NCBI RefSeq assembly: GCF_001039355.2
Contig: NW_019773548.1
Span: forward strand, 191,647 to 253,646
Direction: 5' to 3'
DNA from: Lingula anatina
Lineage: Eukaryota; Brachiopoda; Lingulata; Lingulida; Lingulidae
DNA length: 62,000 bases
Both the position numbers and the translations under genes were made by a program. Below are positions 49,386 to 61,970 of the stretch, one piece after another. Position 1 is the first letter of the stretch. Every line of letters begins with the position of its first letter. Under the pieces are notes generated by a model. The model searched no databases. It was not told the DNA's origin and saw nothing but the letters and a program-made list of their open reading frames with translations.

Positions 49386-51708
49386 ATGTTACTCAATGTA
49401 ATTCCCTTTGATACATCAAGTATCTCTATGATGCTTGCGACGGCGATGCTTATTCTGTTCCTCCTTCTTTGGTGGCAACGCGACAGTAAAAACGTTCCTC
49501 CGGGTCCATGGGGTCTCCCAGTGGTCGGGGTTCTCCCATTTCTTGGGAGAGACCCTCAGCTCACCATGATGCAATGGGCTAAAAGGTATGGCAACGTATT
49601 CAGCGTGAGAATGGGGACCAAAACTGCGGTTATACTGATGAATGGTTATGAAGCTATTCGAGAAGTGTTTCAGAAGAAAGGAGCAGATTGCTCGGGCAGA
49701 GCACGTATGCCAACTTTTGGATATCTAGGCGGAAGAGGTGAGTGTATCACGTGAACTGGTCACTAGCTCCCAGCTCATTAAAACATTGTTTTGTAAATTA
49801 AACGTAATTCCTTCTATTCCAACTTATTGCGCCGACTGTGTCTTCTCATCATCTACCTCATGAATGCTGTGAATAATGCCAATTAATACCCTTTCTCCTT
49901 TTTTTACCCTTCCTCATGCAATCCTTGCATTGAAAAAAACAAGCTTTAGTTGCATATTCGTTTAGCATCAACATGTTAACAAATGCAATGAGGTGTAATG
50001 AGGGTAAAAATAATCTTTAAAAAATGCGCATTTTCCTTTTTTCTTTAGACAAAATATGTATTATCGAAACAAAATATTGAACTACAGTGATAATGGTGAC
50101 TTTAACTTGTTTGAAGAAAATTTCATGGCACCTATAATTTGGTTATTTGTTGTGCTAGGTATCTTGTGGAGTGATGCCAGTCAAACACAGAGAACACAAA
50201 AAGAATTCGCCATGAAGTATCTGTCAAAGGCCGACATCGAGTTTCACACTCAGAAGGAAATTGATGCTCTCGTACAACATATAAAAGACAAAAACGGCGA
50301 GCCTTTTGACTTTAGTTGTCTAATAAGTGCCCTGGCATCAAACATAATAGGTGCCATTTTGTTTGGAAAAAGGCAGGACTATGACGACCCAGATTTCATA
50401 GGTTTGATAGACTCATACCACAACGCACTCGATCTCAGCGCACAAGCATCCATCGAAAACTGTTTTCCGTTTCTCGGGTTTTTACCGCAATGCAAACGCG
50501 GGAGAAACGCATGGAGAACCTTTGCAAATAATTTCAATTGGATGATGGCACACAACAGAACAGGTTACAGGGCAAACGCAACACGTGGTCTTGCTGACGC
50601 TTTTCTCCACAAGTCCAATTTGCGAGGTCCGGACTGTCAGTTGCTGTTCAGTGAAGACGACACGGCAACGAACTGTCGAAGCTTATATTTTGCCGGTTCT
50701 GAGACAACTTCACTTACAATGACATGGGGAATGTTGTTTTTATTGTCCAACCGAGACGCCATTTCCAAAATCCAAGCAGAAATAGACGAAATGGTTGGAC
50801 AGGAACGTCGACCTGCTCTTGCCGATAGGCCAAAACTGCCCTTCACCTGTGCAACATTAATGGAGATACAGCGTTGCAATTACATCTCGCCGTTTTCGCT
50901 ACCTCACAAAGCCACAAATGACGTCACAGCCAATGGACACCTCATACCCAAAGGAACAACCATTTTGGCAAATCACTGGTCCATCTTCATGAACAACGAA
51001 CTTTGGGGCAACCCACATGCATTCCAACCCGAGAGATTTCTGGACGAATGTGGAAGATTAAAGAAAATCGAGCAGTTTATTCCATTTTCTGTGGGTATGG
51101 ATGCGTTCTCCTTATTTCAACATTCTGCTTTATATTTGCTTATAAAACTTTTATTTGTATTTCGAAATATAATTTTCATACAGCGTTTTCATGCAGTTAA
51201 GTCTACTTCCGTATTTATCGTAAGTGTTGGGGGGTGGGGGGTGGCGGGTTTAATTTTTAGGCCAGAAATTAATTAATTATCTAGAAAAATGAGAACTGAG
51301 CTGTCTTGGTGAGGGTCTGCATCGAGTGACTTTTTAGTTTTAAAACTTTGATACAGAACAGCTGTGATATCAAGCTGTCGGGTATTTCGTATTACAGGGG
51401 TATATGACATACGTACATGTATACTACAGGGGTACATATAGAGCATGCAGCAAGGCAAGTACTGTAAATATATCAACTTATTTACTAGTGCATGTACATA
51501 TAGCGGATCGTATTTTGTCTTTCTAGGGCCACGATCCTGCCCAGGAGAAGTGCTTGCGCGGCAAGAGTTGTTTCTCGTCTTTACGGCCTTACTTCAGGGG
51601 TTCTCTTTCCGTGTCCCGGATGGAGAAGCGCTTCCAGATCTGGTAGGAGCCCCGGGACCCATGTACTTGGCGCCGTGCGCACGTGTTTGTGCAAAACCAA
51701 GGCACTAG
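49386..51708 (+). CDS. Cytochrome P450, CYP2-like, microsomal
   Basis: Three exons join in phase to 489 residues: 49386-49737, 50159-51094 and 51527-51708. P450s are haem monooxygenases of the ER membrane acting on lipophilic substrates. Visible: an N-terminal hydrophobic anchor (about 13-29), the proline hinge [11 protein letters not shown], the oxygen-binding I-helix AGSETTS, the K-helix ExxR (EIQR), the PERF motif (FQPERF), and the haem-binding loop FSVGPRSCPG, split by the second intron so that its glycine codon spans the junction. The length is normal. Oddity: the C-helix WxxxR that contacts a haem propionate in most P450s is not present where expected; the segment reads [18 protein letters not shown], with Gln and Lys at those places. 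The substrate cannot be inferred. The frame is otherwise intact, so the gene may still be active. Confidence 0.9.
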
Positions 51709-51737
51709 ATCATAAGTTGACCCAAGTTGGTTTAAAA

Positions 51738-52661
51738 ACGTCTGTTACAACCCACTTTGAAAAAATTACGCAATTTGAAAAAAATTTTCAAATCGCGTCA
51801 AAAATGGGACAAAGTCAACGCGATTTGAAAAAATATTTCAAATTGCATTAAAATCGTGGACAGACTCAACGCAATTTGAAAGAAAAACGTAATATTTCAA
51901 AGTGCGCCAAACAGGCACATTTTAACACACTTTGAAAAAATTTGAGAAAAATGTTAAGATGAGTATCTGCCTATGCCTAATCACCTGACTTTCTATAGGC
52001 CTATATATACAATGGCCTATTTGGTAGAAATGTGGTTGCTGGGAAGTTGTAGGCCTATAAATAGCAAACCAGGGGCCCGTTGCTCAAAGCCCTCTAAGGC
52101 CCGCTTCTTAACCAAAATTAGAGACCCTTTTTACAAGAAGAAGAAATTAGGTCCCAAAAATGTTTTTTTGGCAAAATGTACTTGTCAAAAAATCAACAAC
52201 AATAGAACTCCTCATAGAAACGAGCAGTCTGGGGGTCTTCCCCATAATATTCTTGAAAATAAGGAACAATTTATAATAATTTCACTTCATTTTGGCCTAT
52301 CAAGTTTCATTTTCCCTTTGCATTTTCCGAAATTTCTTCTTGCCTTTTGCAATCGACAGATTCATTCAAGAAAATAAATTGATAATAAGCATGTCAACTG
52401 AATTCATAACCTCAGGCAAAATGAAATAATTTATGAATGTATGTTCTTAACGCAGTTTGAAATAATTTTTCAAACTGCGTTGACCCAGTCCACCAATTAA
52501 GGCAGTTTGAAATATTTTTTCAAATTGCGTTGAGTCTGTCCACGATTTTAACGCAATTTGAAATATTTTTTCAAATCGCATTGACTTTGTCCCATTTTTG
52601 ACGCGATTTGAACATTTTTTTCAAATTGCGAAATTTTTTCAAAGTGGGTTGTAACAAACGT
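51738..52661. mobile_element. Foldback-type element with ~215-bp inverted arms
   Basis: Left arm about 51738-51955, right arm about 52447-52661, matching in reverse complement over nearly their whole length (outer ends ACGTCTGTTACAACCCACTT and ACGTTTGTTACAACCCACTT). The arms consist of repeated palindromic blocks such as CGCAATTTG with CAAATTGCG. The interior of about 490 bases has an open frame at 51973-52377 without recognisable features. It begins 30 bases after the P450 stop codon, so it probably lies in its 3' UTR. Confidence 0.75.
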
Positions 52662-54067
52662 CGCATGGCCCTCAATTACTGTATTGGCATGCATAAATTG
52701 ACTACATCTTCACCAATGAGGGTACAGTGTACTGGGTAATTATCAAGACAAATGCAATTTGCTATACCCGCTTAGGTAAGAACAGTAAAAACCGAGGAGA
52801 GTGCCAGTCTTTTAGGTTAATTGCAAACACGATAAGATCATTTTAAGTCCATTGGATTTTCGACTAGTGGCGTTTTGTGTAAGACAAGCCAAGACTTGAG
52901 CAAAAGCAAACGTTTAATCTGTATTCACTTTTCATTATGACTGTGACAGCCTACAAAATCGGCACTGAAATGACTTGAGCGTAGCACTTATTCCTAAACA
53001 GACATAGGGAATACTTTGGTGATACTGACGGTCCAGAGGACTTGCACGACAAGAAATTTGCTGGCCCTCTAAATTCTGTGCAGGTCCAAATTATGTTTCA
53101 AATTTTTGCAAGTCTATGTTTACATGTGATTTATCATTATGCATTGTATTTTCACATAAAAATCCTTGCTGGTCCTCTGGCATTTCAAGTGGTCAGGACA
53201 GTCAGTTTCCCATGTCTGCCTAAATCTTTGGCATTTAAAAGACTCAAAACAATCCAACATAGCAACACTGGATCATGACGGAGAAAAAATGCAACAATTG
53301 AAAACAGTAAAAAAAAACGTATATGTATATGTAAATGCCTCAAATGTAAAAAGGCCATAAGCATAGCATAAAAAAATATATTCACACCATTCGTGCAAAA
53401 AAGAAAAAAAAAACAACATTCATATAAGGAAGGAAAAAGGAAAAAAATTGTAGTCTCAGCTACAACTTACACAAACTCAAAATATTTGAAAGCAAAAGCT
53501 GAAAATATTGTCATGTACATTGCTAATACTGATATGGGTAAATATAATGTAAGTGCAGACCTATAAACTATCTTCTCAAGAAAAAACATCTATACAGCCT
53601 TTTTAGCAACTCTTGACAATAAAACATAAAAAAAGTCATCCAAATGATGTCACCAAGCTTATAAAATGGTGCTTGACATGCACTACACATCTTGTAGCAA
53701 GCAAACAAAACATTCCAATTGTGTTCAGCAAGCCTTAAGACATAACAAATACATGTAGATATGTTTAAATGCTGAAAACTCAAAACATTTTCTCCACCTA
53801 GACAACAAATCTCATGATGCTACAAAAATTAATCAAAGCGTTAAAAACGCACTAGTATATCATTGTCAGCTTTGCTGAACATGTGACTTGTGTGTTTTAC
53901 TGATATGTGTCAACAGGCACATGACTTAGTTTTCTATAGCCATTACACTATGACATGCGATACATATATACATTATAATGCACAGCTATATTGTACCGGT
54001 AACAAAGACAGCTTGATATACAAAAAAGAAACATCAAATCTATGAGCACACAATGAATAACACACAA

Positions 54068-54114
<47 letters not shown>

Positions 54115-54875
54115 AATAAAACAAAAAAAGTCCTCACAGCAAACTCTAAGGATCAAATTCAAAACACTGACACCCTGAGATGCAGAACTCAGTGGTAAAT
54201 TACTAGTGCCTTTACCCAGTGCTCGCTCTTACAGCATTACCCTGCACCAGGTATGATGATATACCTGGTAACAGGCAAGCTCCCATCAAACTCTGAATCT
54301 CAGGGTGGTTCAGATGACAGCATGTGAAATCTAACAAAAAAATGTGAAGGATAAAGCTTTTTTTCATTTCATTATCTTCAAATTACAGACTGAGGAAAAA
54401 TTCAAAGATGATGAAATTACCAAACTTCTAAGAAAAATGAGCAAATAAAATACAGTGCAATTAAATTCAATTTGCACAAAATGCTCTTCTCAATTTAAAG
54501 AAAAAGCGAATAAAAAAGAGCACAACAAATAATACTCACTATGTTTAAACTTCCCCTTTTTATGTATATATTAAACTAACAATGAAAAAATACATTTTCT
54601 TGAAAGTCACTTGCTTAAGTTTAAGTCCAATGGAATGTTTCTTTTTTTCTTCTTTTTCTGTTTCCCCAATTTATATGCAGTTACAGGGGTGTCTTCATAA
54701 TTACCGAAATTATTAGATCTTTCATACAGGTGTAAATGATACTAGTGACATAATGGCATTCCATGTAAAACCAAATGCAATCCAGATTCAAAAACCACAC
54801 TGAAAACACTTCATGCCCCAAAATGACATCCATGCAAGTACTTGCAGTAGTTTGGTCCAATGTAAGTTCATTATT
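52662..54875. other. Between the P450 gene and FTCD; right part probably FTCD 3' UTR
   Basis: No coding gene seen. AT-rich, with an (AAAT)n run at 54065-54115. The part adjoining 54875 should be the 3' untranslated region of the minus-strand FTCD gene. An obvious single polyadenylation site could not be chosen. Confidence 0.4.
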
Positions 54876-57800
54876 TTACTCATTTCTGGCATCCAAGATG
54901 GCCAACACCTCAGCACAACCTGCTTGAGCCAGCTTCAGTTCCTCATCTGCCTCAGTATTGACCTGAGCAAAATTAGACATCGACATTTTAATTAAAATCA
55001 AATAACGACAATCAACAATTCTTATACCATCATTTTTATATAAATCCCTGCTTATAAACCTTTTAAAACCCAGTTCAAATGCTGCTTCAACATCATGGTA
55101 TGTCTGAGATAATTAACATTTTTGCCAGAAACAAAGCAAATGATAAATAGTAACAAAATATAAGCTCTCAAAACAATCACAAACTACACAATCTCAACAA
55201 GACATCATTCACCTTCAACAACACCTTCAATCATACTCGACTCAAATCAACTAAAAAAAAAATAAATAAATAAATAAATAAATATATATATATATACACA
55301 CACACTTACCATAATCACATCAAAAACCATAAAATCAAACAAAAAACTGAAAATCATAACCCACACAATCACAACCAACACAATCCCATCCAATGAGATC
55401 ACTTACCTAAAACAATTACACCCAGAAATATAAAACCAAACACAATCACTCTCAATAAAGCCATGTCAAACACATTCACATCCATGACGTTAACAACAAG
55501 AACAACACAGAAGTCCTAGCAAATGGTGTCTCCTGTCAAAGGAGAAAGTTACTACCTTGGTTTTCAGCTCCCCATCTTCGACATCTTTGAGATTGGTCAT
55601 GACATTGTAGTATGCTCCCCATGCACCAGTCTCAAGACTTCTGGCTCCAACCTGAAAAATGTCCATTATAAAATATATATTGTTTCTTTACTTAAAGGCA
55701 CACTCCACGCAATTTACCTGCCAAAATGGATTTTCTCAGGAAAATAAGCAATTTTCTCTTATAATATAATTACTCACGCATCATTTATTTATCCCTCACT
55801 GCACTTGAATTCGACCTTTGATAAAATTTATAAAGGTTAATTTTGTTTAAAATGACTGGCCAGTCATTATAACAGTGACAATTTTCTTATAAGCTCCAAT
55901 GGAAATATCAACATCAGGTAGGCTCCAGAAAAAAATACCCAAGGGGTTTTATCATTTTTTCATGGTGAATGTGAGATATTATAAGAACCTGTGGATGGCA
56001 AAAATAAGCTTTTGGGGGATATTCAAACCCATGGAGTGTACCTTTAACTGCACAATGATAACAGGGTTGAATCACCGTGTCCTGTTGGATACATTATTTT
56101 AATTCCTGGAATATTATGTACTTTAATTTTAGTATTTCTACACATAACCTCTCTCCTACTCTGTACCTTGAAGATAACATCACACTCAATACAAAACCAT
56201 CTGTAATGTAAAATGTTCATTATCTTTAACATCTCTGAGATTAATCACGACAAAAATTATTTTCAGACAATAAAAAGAAAAAAAAATTATATGGCAGTCA
56301 AGACCCCCAGTCTTGACAACTGTCCCAGTTGAAGTTTTATCTGCCAAAGGCACATTTACCTGCAGATCAGACTTGCAGTTCAGATTCCCAACCTTGGCCA
56401 GCTCAGACAAAGTAGGCCACAGTTTATTAATGGCCTTGAGAACTGTCATAGGAACTCTGATTGCCATCATCAATGCCTGTCTCATAGCTGCTGTACGGCT
56501 GAAATATCAAATAGTTCGATTATTTTTAGCTTGGCTCCTTCCAGAGGGCAAAATGGACATACAGCCATGCTTCTTGACTTCAGCCAAGTGCTCCAGGCGC
56601 ATAAGGCCCCACACTTTCAAGCATGTAGCTGTAATATTACTTCTTGTCCCTCACCCCCTAATCTTAATGATAAAAATGGTATTAAGTATTCATCTCAAAT
56701 TCAAAGGTCTTTTTTATTTTGTGTATTAACTTACATTTCTGCATCCTCCTCAGTGTTGTGAGGCAGTTTGGTGGCTATCTGAAATAAACAGCTTATAGTT
56801 CAGAATAACTGAAATGTTGACTTGATGAGAAGCAAAAGTAGAAAAAATACTGAAATAACTTTAGCAAATAAAACTAGAGAGTATTTCTTCTAAATTTGTA
56901 TTTTTTTTGTTATGTTTTCTTGTCATTTCCTAGAAACAAGAACAATAATAATAATAATAATAATAATAATAACTAAGTAAAATAAATATTTTTCACTTGA
57001 CATTTCAAAAGTTTTTACATTTTAAAAAGGTCTATAATTCTAAAAAGAAAGACAAATTTTGAGACATGAGTGAGATATGTACCATATACTGATTGAAGGC
57101 CGCAGCATCTGCATCCACAAAGGGCAAGATTTCCTTCATGCCTTGGTACAGGGGAGGGATCAGTTTTCTCATGGTGCTGTCCAGATGTGCAAACTTCTTA
57201 TTACCATAGGACAGGAAGCCAACCATGGTGCCAAGAGCTGCCCCCTGAGGTTTAAAATATTGCACAGTACAGTGTTTAAAGGAGTTTCTCAAAAACATAA
57301 AATTTCAAATAAATTATTTAACCTGAAAACTTGTTAATATCCATGGTGAATTATTTAACCTGAAAACTTGTTAATATCCATGGTGACTATGTTTTATTCA
57401 TCAAATGAACTGCTCATGAGTAAGTGAATTTAATACTTAAATAAAGAAAAACTACAATTTTTACATGACACTGGGCTAACATGAATTTGGTAAAAACTCT
57501 AAATAAAATTACAAAATGGTCATGAGTTTAGCCCAAAATAAAATCAATGGTTAAAAACATGGCATGATGTAAACAAGACATGCAGTACTGATTGGAGTTT
57601 CCCCTTACCAGTGAAGCAATGAGAGCAGAGACAGACCCTCCACCAGGACATGCAGACCTGCCCCCTACAGTGTAAACAAACTCACGCAGATCCATGCTCA
57701 CCAGGGGGCCATCACTTTCTTCTGAGATCATATATCTGGGACAGAAGAAATATTCAATATATAGAGAGAGAGACAGAGAGAGAGAAAGAGAGATTTTTCA

Positions 57801-59021
57801 CAAGTTCTGTTCATCAGACACATAAGAAAACTATATAAGGTGAGATCAGCAATGATTTTTTGTTGAGGGAAATTCATTCTGAAATCACTGTTGGATGTGG
57901 CTGTGTTGGTGCTGGAGTAAGAGAGGCTGCTTAGCTAGATGTGTGTGTTGGTATCATTGTGTTAGGTGTGACAAACTGGTGCTGTTGTGTTAGATATGAC
58001 TCAAATGAATCATGTGACAGTGTTGGTTTGATTGTGTTAGATGTGACAGTGTTATCATGATTGTGTTAGATGTGACAGTGTTATTGTGATTGTGTTAGAT
58101 GTGACAGTATTGGTTTGATTGTGTTAGATGTGACAGTGTTGGTTTGATTGTGTTAGATGTGACAGTGTTATCATGATTGTGTTAGATGTGACAGTGTTAT
58201 TGTGATTGTGTTAGATGTGACAGTATTGGTTTGATTGTGTTAGATATATTCACACTAGCTGTGAAGGTGGTGCTGACAGGGCGCAGAACAAACTATTTCT
58301 CACCACTAAGCAAAAGGGATAATAGTTATAATGACCATAATTGAATAGTAACATAAAGAAAGGTTAATTGTGGTGGTTATGACTGTCAGTGTACTTGGCA
58401 GAGCAAAAATGCACTGAACTTGTTAGCAAGTGCTTTTGATTGCACAGCAATACACCGGTAGTGGGCATGAAATGATAGTGTACTATGTATGACTCACTCT
58501 ATAATTCTTTCCTTGGGATTGAAACCACCAAGGGAACTCAAACCTAGACGATTAATGACCTGAAACAAAGAAATTAAGGAAAATGCAAACAAATCTGAAA
58601 TTAAAATAAAAGTATTTTAGAAAGAAAGTAAAATGAAAGAAAATAACTGTAACCATAAGCTCTCATTCCTATTCAAGAAATAAGATGCACAGTATCAAGA
58701 GACTTACACCAAACCTGTTTAAAATCACTTTTTGTAAAGAGTTTCAATAAATTATAAAAATCACTGAATAGAATGCAGCAAAACAAACTTATAACAATAA
58801 TTTCTAACAGGAAATACACACTAGTCTGATCTTCTGATCCTCCTCCAGCAGAAATAACCCTTCCTTCTCACAGTAGTAGTCTGCCGCCTGCAGCATGGCC
58901 CTCAGGGGGACCAGACCTACTATCTGAGACCCCACCACTGCTATGTTTAATTCCTAGCAGGGAGATAATTATTATGACAATAATAAATAAGTAAATGAAT
59001 AAGTAAACAAAAATGATTAAA

Positions 59022-59092
<71 letters not shown>

Positions 59093-60692
59093 GATTTACA
59101 TTAAAAAACAGGACTGAGGGTATATATCAAATGAAAATGAAGCAATTGATTAAAAAATATGAGCTTTTTTCTTTAAATCAAAAAGTACCACATCCTAGTA
59201 CGTGTATAAGATCTTATTGAACGTCCCACCACAAAATGCAAATTAAATTTAATAACACCCACTAAAAGTTAAAGACTATAACTGCCTCCAATTTTTACAC
59301 AGTGGGAAGGGGAAGGAGGGGAAGGGGCAAAAGGGGGGGGGGGAGAGGAGGAGACTGGGTTCAATGTTCCCCTTACCTGAGCATCCTTGCAGCTTTCCTC
59401 ATAAGCTTGGTGTATAGGGGTCACCTCATGGTCAGTCAGGTTCATGGAGATCTGAGCAATATTAGCCTCATCTAGGTACCAACCTATGGCCTGGACCTTG
59501 GGTAGACGCCCAGGCTGTAGAAATCAAAATAATTCTAAAATTTCATATAAGACAGAATCAGGAACACTTATTTGGCATGTTATATCTGGACAATACTGGT
59601 CTCCATCTACATGTACAAGTGGACAATAACATATGGCCTTACCTTAAAGATGCATACAAAGTCAATTTTTTGTCACAAAAACCAACCAAATGCCAGCATA
59701 TAGTTTCAAGTGGTATAACTAAGAGAATTACCAAAAGGCATTGTTTAATTTTACCCAAAAATGATGTTTGAATGGATTTTTCTGCATTCTATGCTGTATG
59801 TCAATGGGGCAGAAAAGTAGGTCACGAAAGTAGGTTAAATTTCCGACCAAAAATTTAAAGAAAGGAGCAGTCTAAAGCTCTTTTATGGCTGATTGAGTGA
59901 TCTATTCAGTTTATCCCTTGGCATGTCAAATTTATTTGAGTCGTATAAGAAACTAGTAGAAGTGGTTTACATATGTACTGGGTATCCACACTCCACCGAT
60001 GCTCAGTTCGTATGTACCTTTAAGCAAGACAAACAAACTTCAGAAAGAGAAGATCTCATCAAATCCAATATGAAACAAATTATATGAAATGGCAGAAAGA
60101 TCGGATTTACTTCAATACCATTTTCAGGTACTCACGTGGAAGCAACACAGATGAAAGAAAGAAAGTCCAACTCCATGATTTTTTTTTTATACAATAAGTC
60201 ATAAGTGCATGCCATGAGATACTACCTCATCTTTCCCTCTTCCCTGCTCACGTATATTGAGGGCAATCCTGTGAGCTTGCTCCTTGGTTGCCAACAGGTT
60301 CACATTGTATGCAATGAGGAACTTCCTAGCTCCTGTTGCCGTGGCACCCCAGGACGGAATGAACTCAGCAGGGCCAAAGTCGGGGATCCAGTCTGGGGAT
60401 ATGAGCTTATGAAATAAAGGAAATTATATGTTATCTAACATGTTGGGTTTGAATGATGTACTAATAAGAAGAGATACACAACAGTATATATCATAATACT
60501 AGAAAAATACTCAGAGACCGGGACACCTGCCAATGCAACTCAATTTTCATTATTAATTAATTTCTACCTTACTGTATCCTGAAAATTTCATCAAAATCTG
60601 TCCACAACTAAAAGGCAAACATATGAGCTCCTTGGCAGAGGTGAAATGTCGACAAATATCTAGTACATAAAAACAATGCTCATTAAAAAAAT

Positions 60693-60723
<31 letters not shown>

Positions 60724-61007
60724 AAAAAAAGTTATGTGATTACATGCCAAATTTTGAAACACCAAAGTTTAGAGCATATGATTAATCTTTGAATTCATCA
60801 CAATAATTCTCCACTTCTTTTTTTTTTTTTGACACCTTTTAAGCTTCTGATTAGATGCATGTTTATTTTTTTTGCATTTTTCTTTTTGAAAATCATTATT
60901 CCGCAGTACCTTTTCCTCTAATCCTTCGTATTCCCCAGCTCTGATCTGAGGCAATGTCTTTCTGTGCTCCTCTGTTGCAGCCTCATTGTACAGGTAAACT
61001 AGAAGAT

Positions 61008-61044
<37 letters not shown>

Positions 61045-61970
61045 ATATTAGATTTATTAAATAAAATTTAAAATTTATTAAATTTATTTAATAAATAAAA
61101 GAACAAACAAGGTAGTTTCTATTAGTCTAACAATCATTACTGGACAACCATACATACCTTTAACATGAATGCTAAAATTAAAAGAATTAAAATTAAAGTT
61201 ACCTTGTAACTCGTGAGTAAAATCTTGTCTCATCGACCAGCTTCTCTCTACTATTATTTCAATATAACTGATTTCATTTATTATAAAACATTTATGGTTT
61301 GTTTGCATGTTGTCAAAAGTTACCAAAAACAAGTCTCACCAGGTACATTGAGCTCTGCCGCCAGTCTCTCCCCAAATTCCCTGGCACACCCTATGCAGTC
61401 ATCCATGGAGACTCCTCTCACTGGGATGAAGGGGCAGACATCCAGAGCTCCCATACGTGGGTGTTCACCTGAATTTCCAAGGGAAATGCCGAAGGAAATT
61501 ACGAAATTGCAATGCCATAAATATTTTATTTCAATAGTTGATAAGGAAAAGACAGTGATAAAGGTTATTATGTAAGTTGCACTTAGTCTAGTCTTATGGT
61601 GTCAACTATTATTATTATAGCAATATTATCACCAAATCTGGATAGTCTAAAAATTGAATTAAGATGCAATTTGTAATTTAAAAAACAAAAGCTCTCCACT
61701 CTCTTAACTGGTGATAAATGAAAAAAATTAAAAAATAATAAATGATCAGTGTCAGTCATATTGGTTTACTGAGAAAAAATAAATTAACAAGCTCAAACAG
61801 AGAAAGAAAAAAGCATCTTTAAAATCATTATTTCAAAATAATTAAAAAAAATAAAGAAAGAAATAAATCCTTACCACTATGTCTCCTCATATCAATCAGT
61901 TGATATGCCACTCTAGCAGCATTCAGTGCTCCTTCAATAACAGCATCAGGGCCACCAACAAATGTGTACA
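54876..61970 (-). CDS. FTCD: Formimidoyltransferase-cyclodeaminase (N-terminus beyond the window)
   Basis: Thirteen exons join in frame to 492 residues: 61970-61875, 61468-61340, 60998-60910, 60405-60226, 59514-59377, 58953-58822, 58559-58498, 57735-57609, 57244-57083, 56778-56735, 56498-56360, 55651-55556 and 54962-54876. About 45 N-terminal residues lie off the right edge. The enzyme moves the formimino group from formiminoglutamate (histidine breakdown) to tetrahydrofolate, then deaminates it. The transferase half shows [40 protein letters not shown] (holding the histidine known as the active-site base), [20 protein letters not shown] and [17 protein letters not shown] with the first residue from the exon before. 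The cyclodeaminase half shows [41 protein letters not shown] (with the aspartate important for deamination) and [19 protein letters not shown]. All splice phases close. It looks complete and functional. Confidence 0.95.
55258..55308. repeat. (TAAA)n/(TA)n/(CA)n compound microsatellite in FTCD
   Basis: AAATAAATAAAT passes into ATATATAT and ACACACAC within an FTCD intron. Confidence 0.8.
57312..57385. repeat. 37-bp direct duplication in an FTCD intron
   Basis: AATTATTTAACCTGAAAACT and the following 17 bases (to CCATGGTG) are repeated head to tail with no visible difference, just upstream, on the gene strand, of exon 57244-57083. It looks recent. Confidence 0.85.
57945..58245. repeat. 29-30 bp minisatellite (TTAGATGTGACAGTGTT) in FTCD
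   Basis: About ten units built on GATTGTGTTAGATGTGACAG followed by TGTTATCAT or TATTGGTTT variants. The order of variants itself repeats, showing that larger blocks were copied. It lies in the intron between exons 58559-58498 and 57735-57609 without touching either. Confidence 0.85.
59024..59090. repeat. (TA)n microsatellite
   Basis: About 32 TA units in an FTCD intron. Confidence 0.95.
60505..60650. mobile_element. Diverged copy of the RTE-like tail in an FTCD intron
   Basis: Contains CCTGAAAATTTCATCAAAAT and GAGCTCCTTGGCAGAGGTGA, matching the order of motifs in 46905-47150 but more decayed and lacking the GACA repeat. Confidence 0.4.
61012..61046. repeat. (AAAT)n microsatellite
   Basis: TAAA units next to FTCD exon 60998-60910, on its acceptor side. 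A similar run is at 60690-60725. Confidence 0.85.

Noticed and set aside
51973-52377. 134-codon open frame between the foldback arms
   Set aside because: No transposase or other motif and no splice or promoter context. Probably chance.
56313-56729. 138-codon plus-strand open frame
   Set aside because: It is the antisense of FTCD exon 56498-56360 plus intron.
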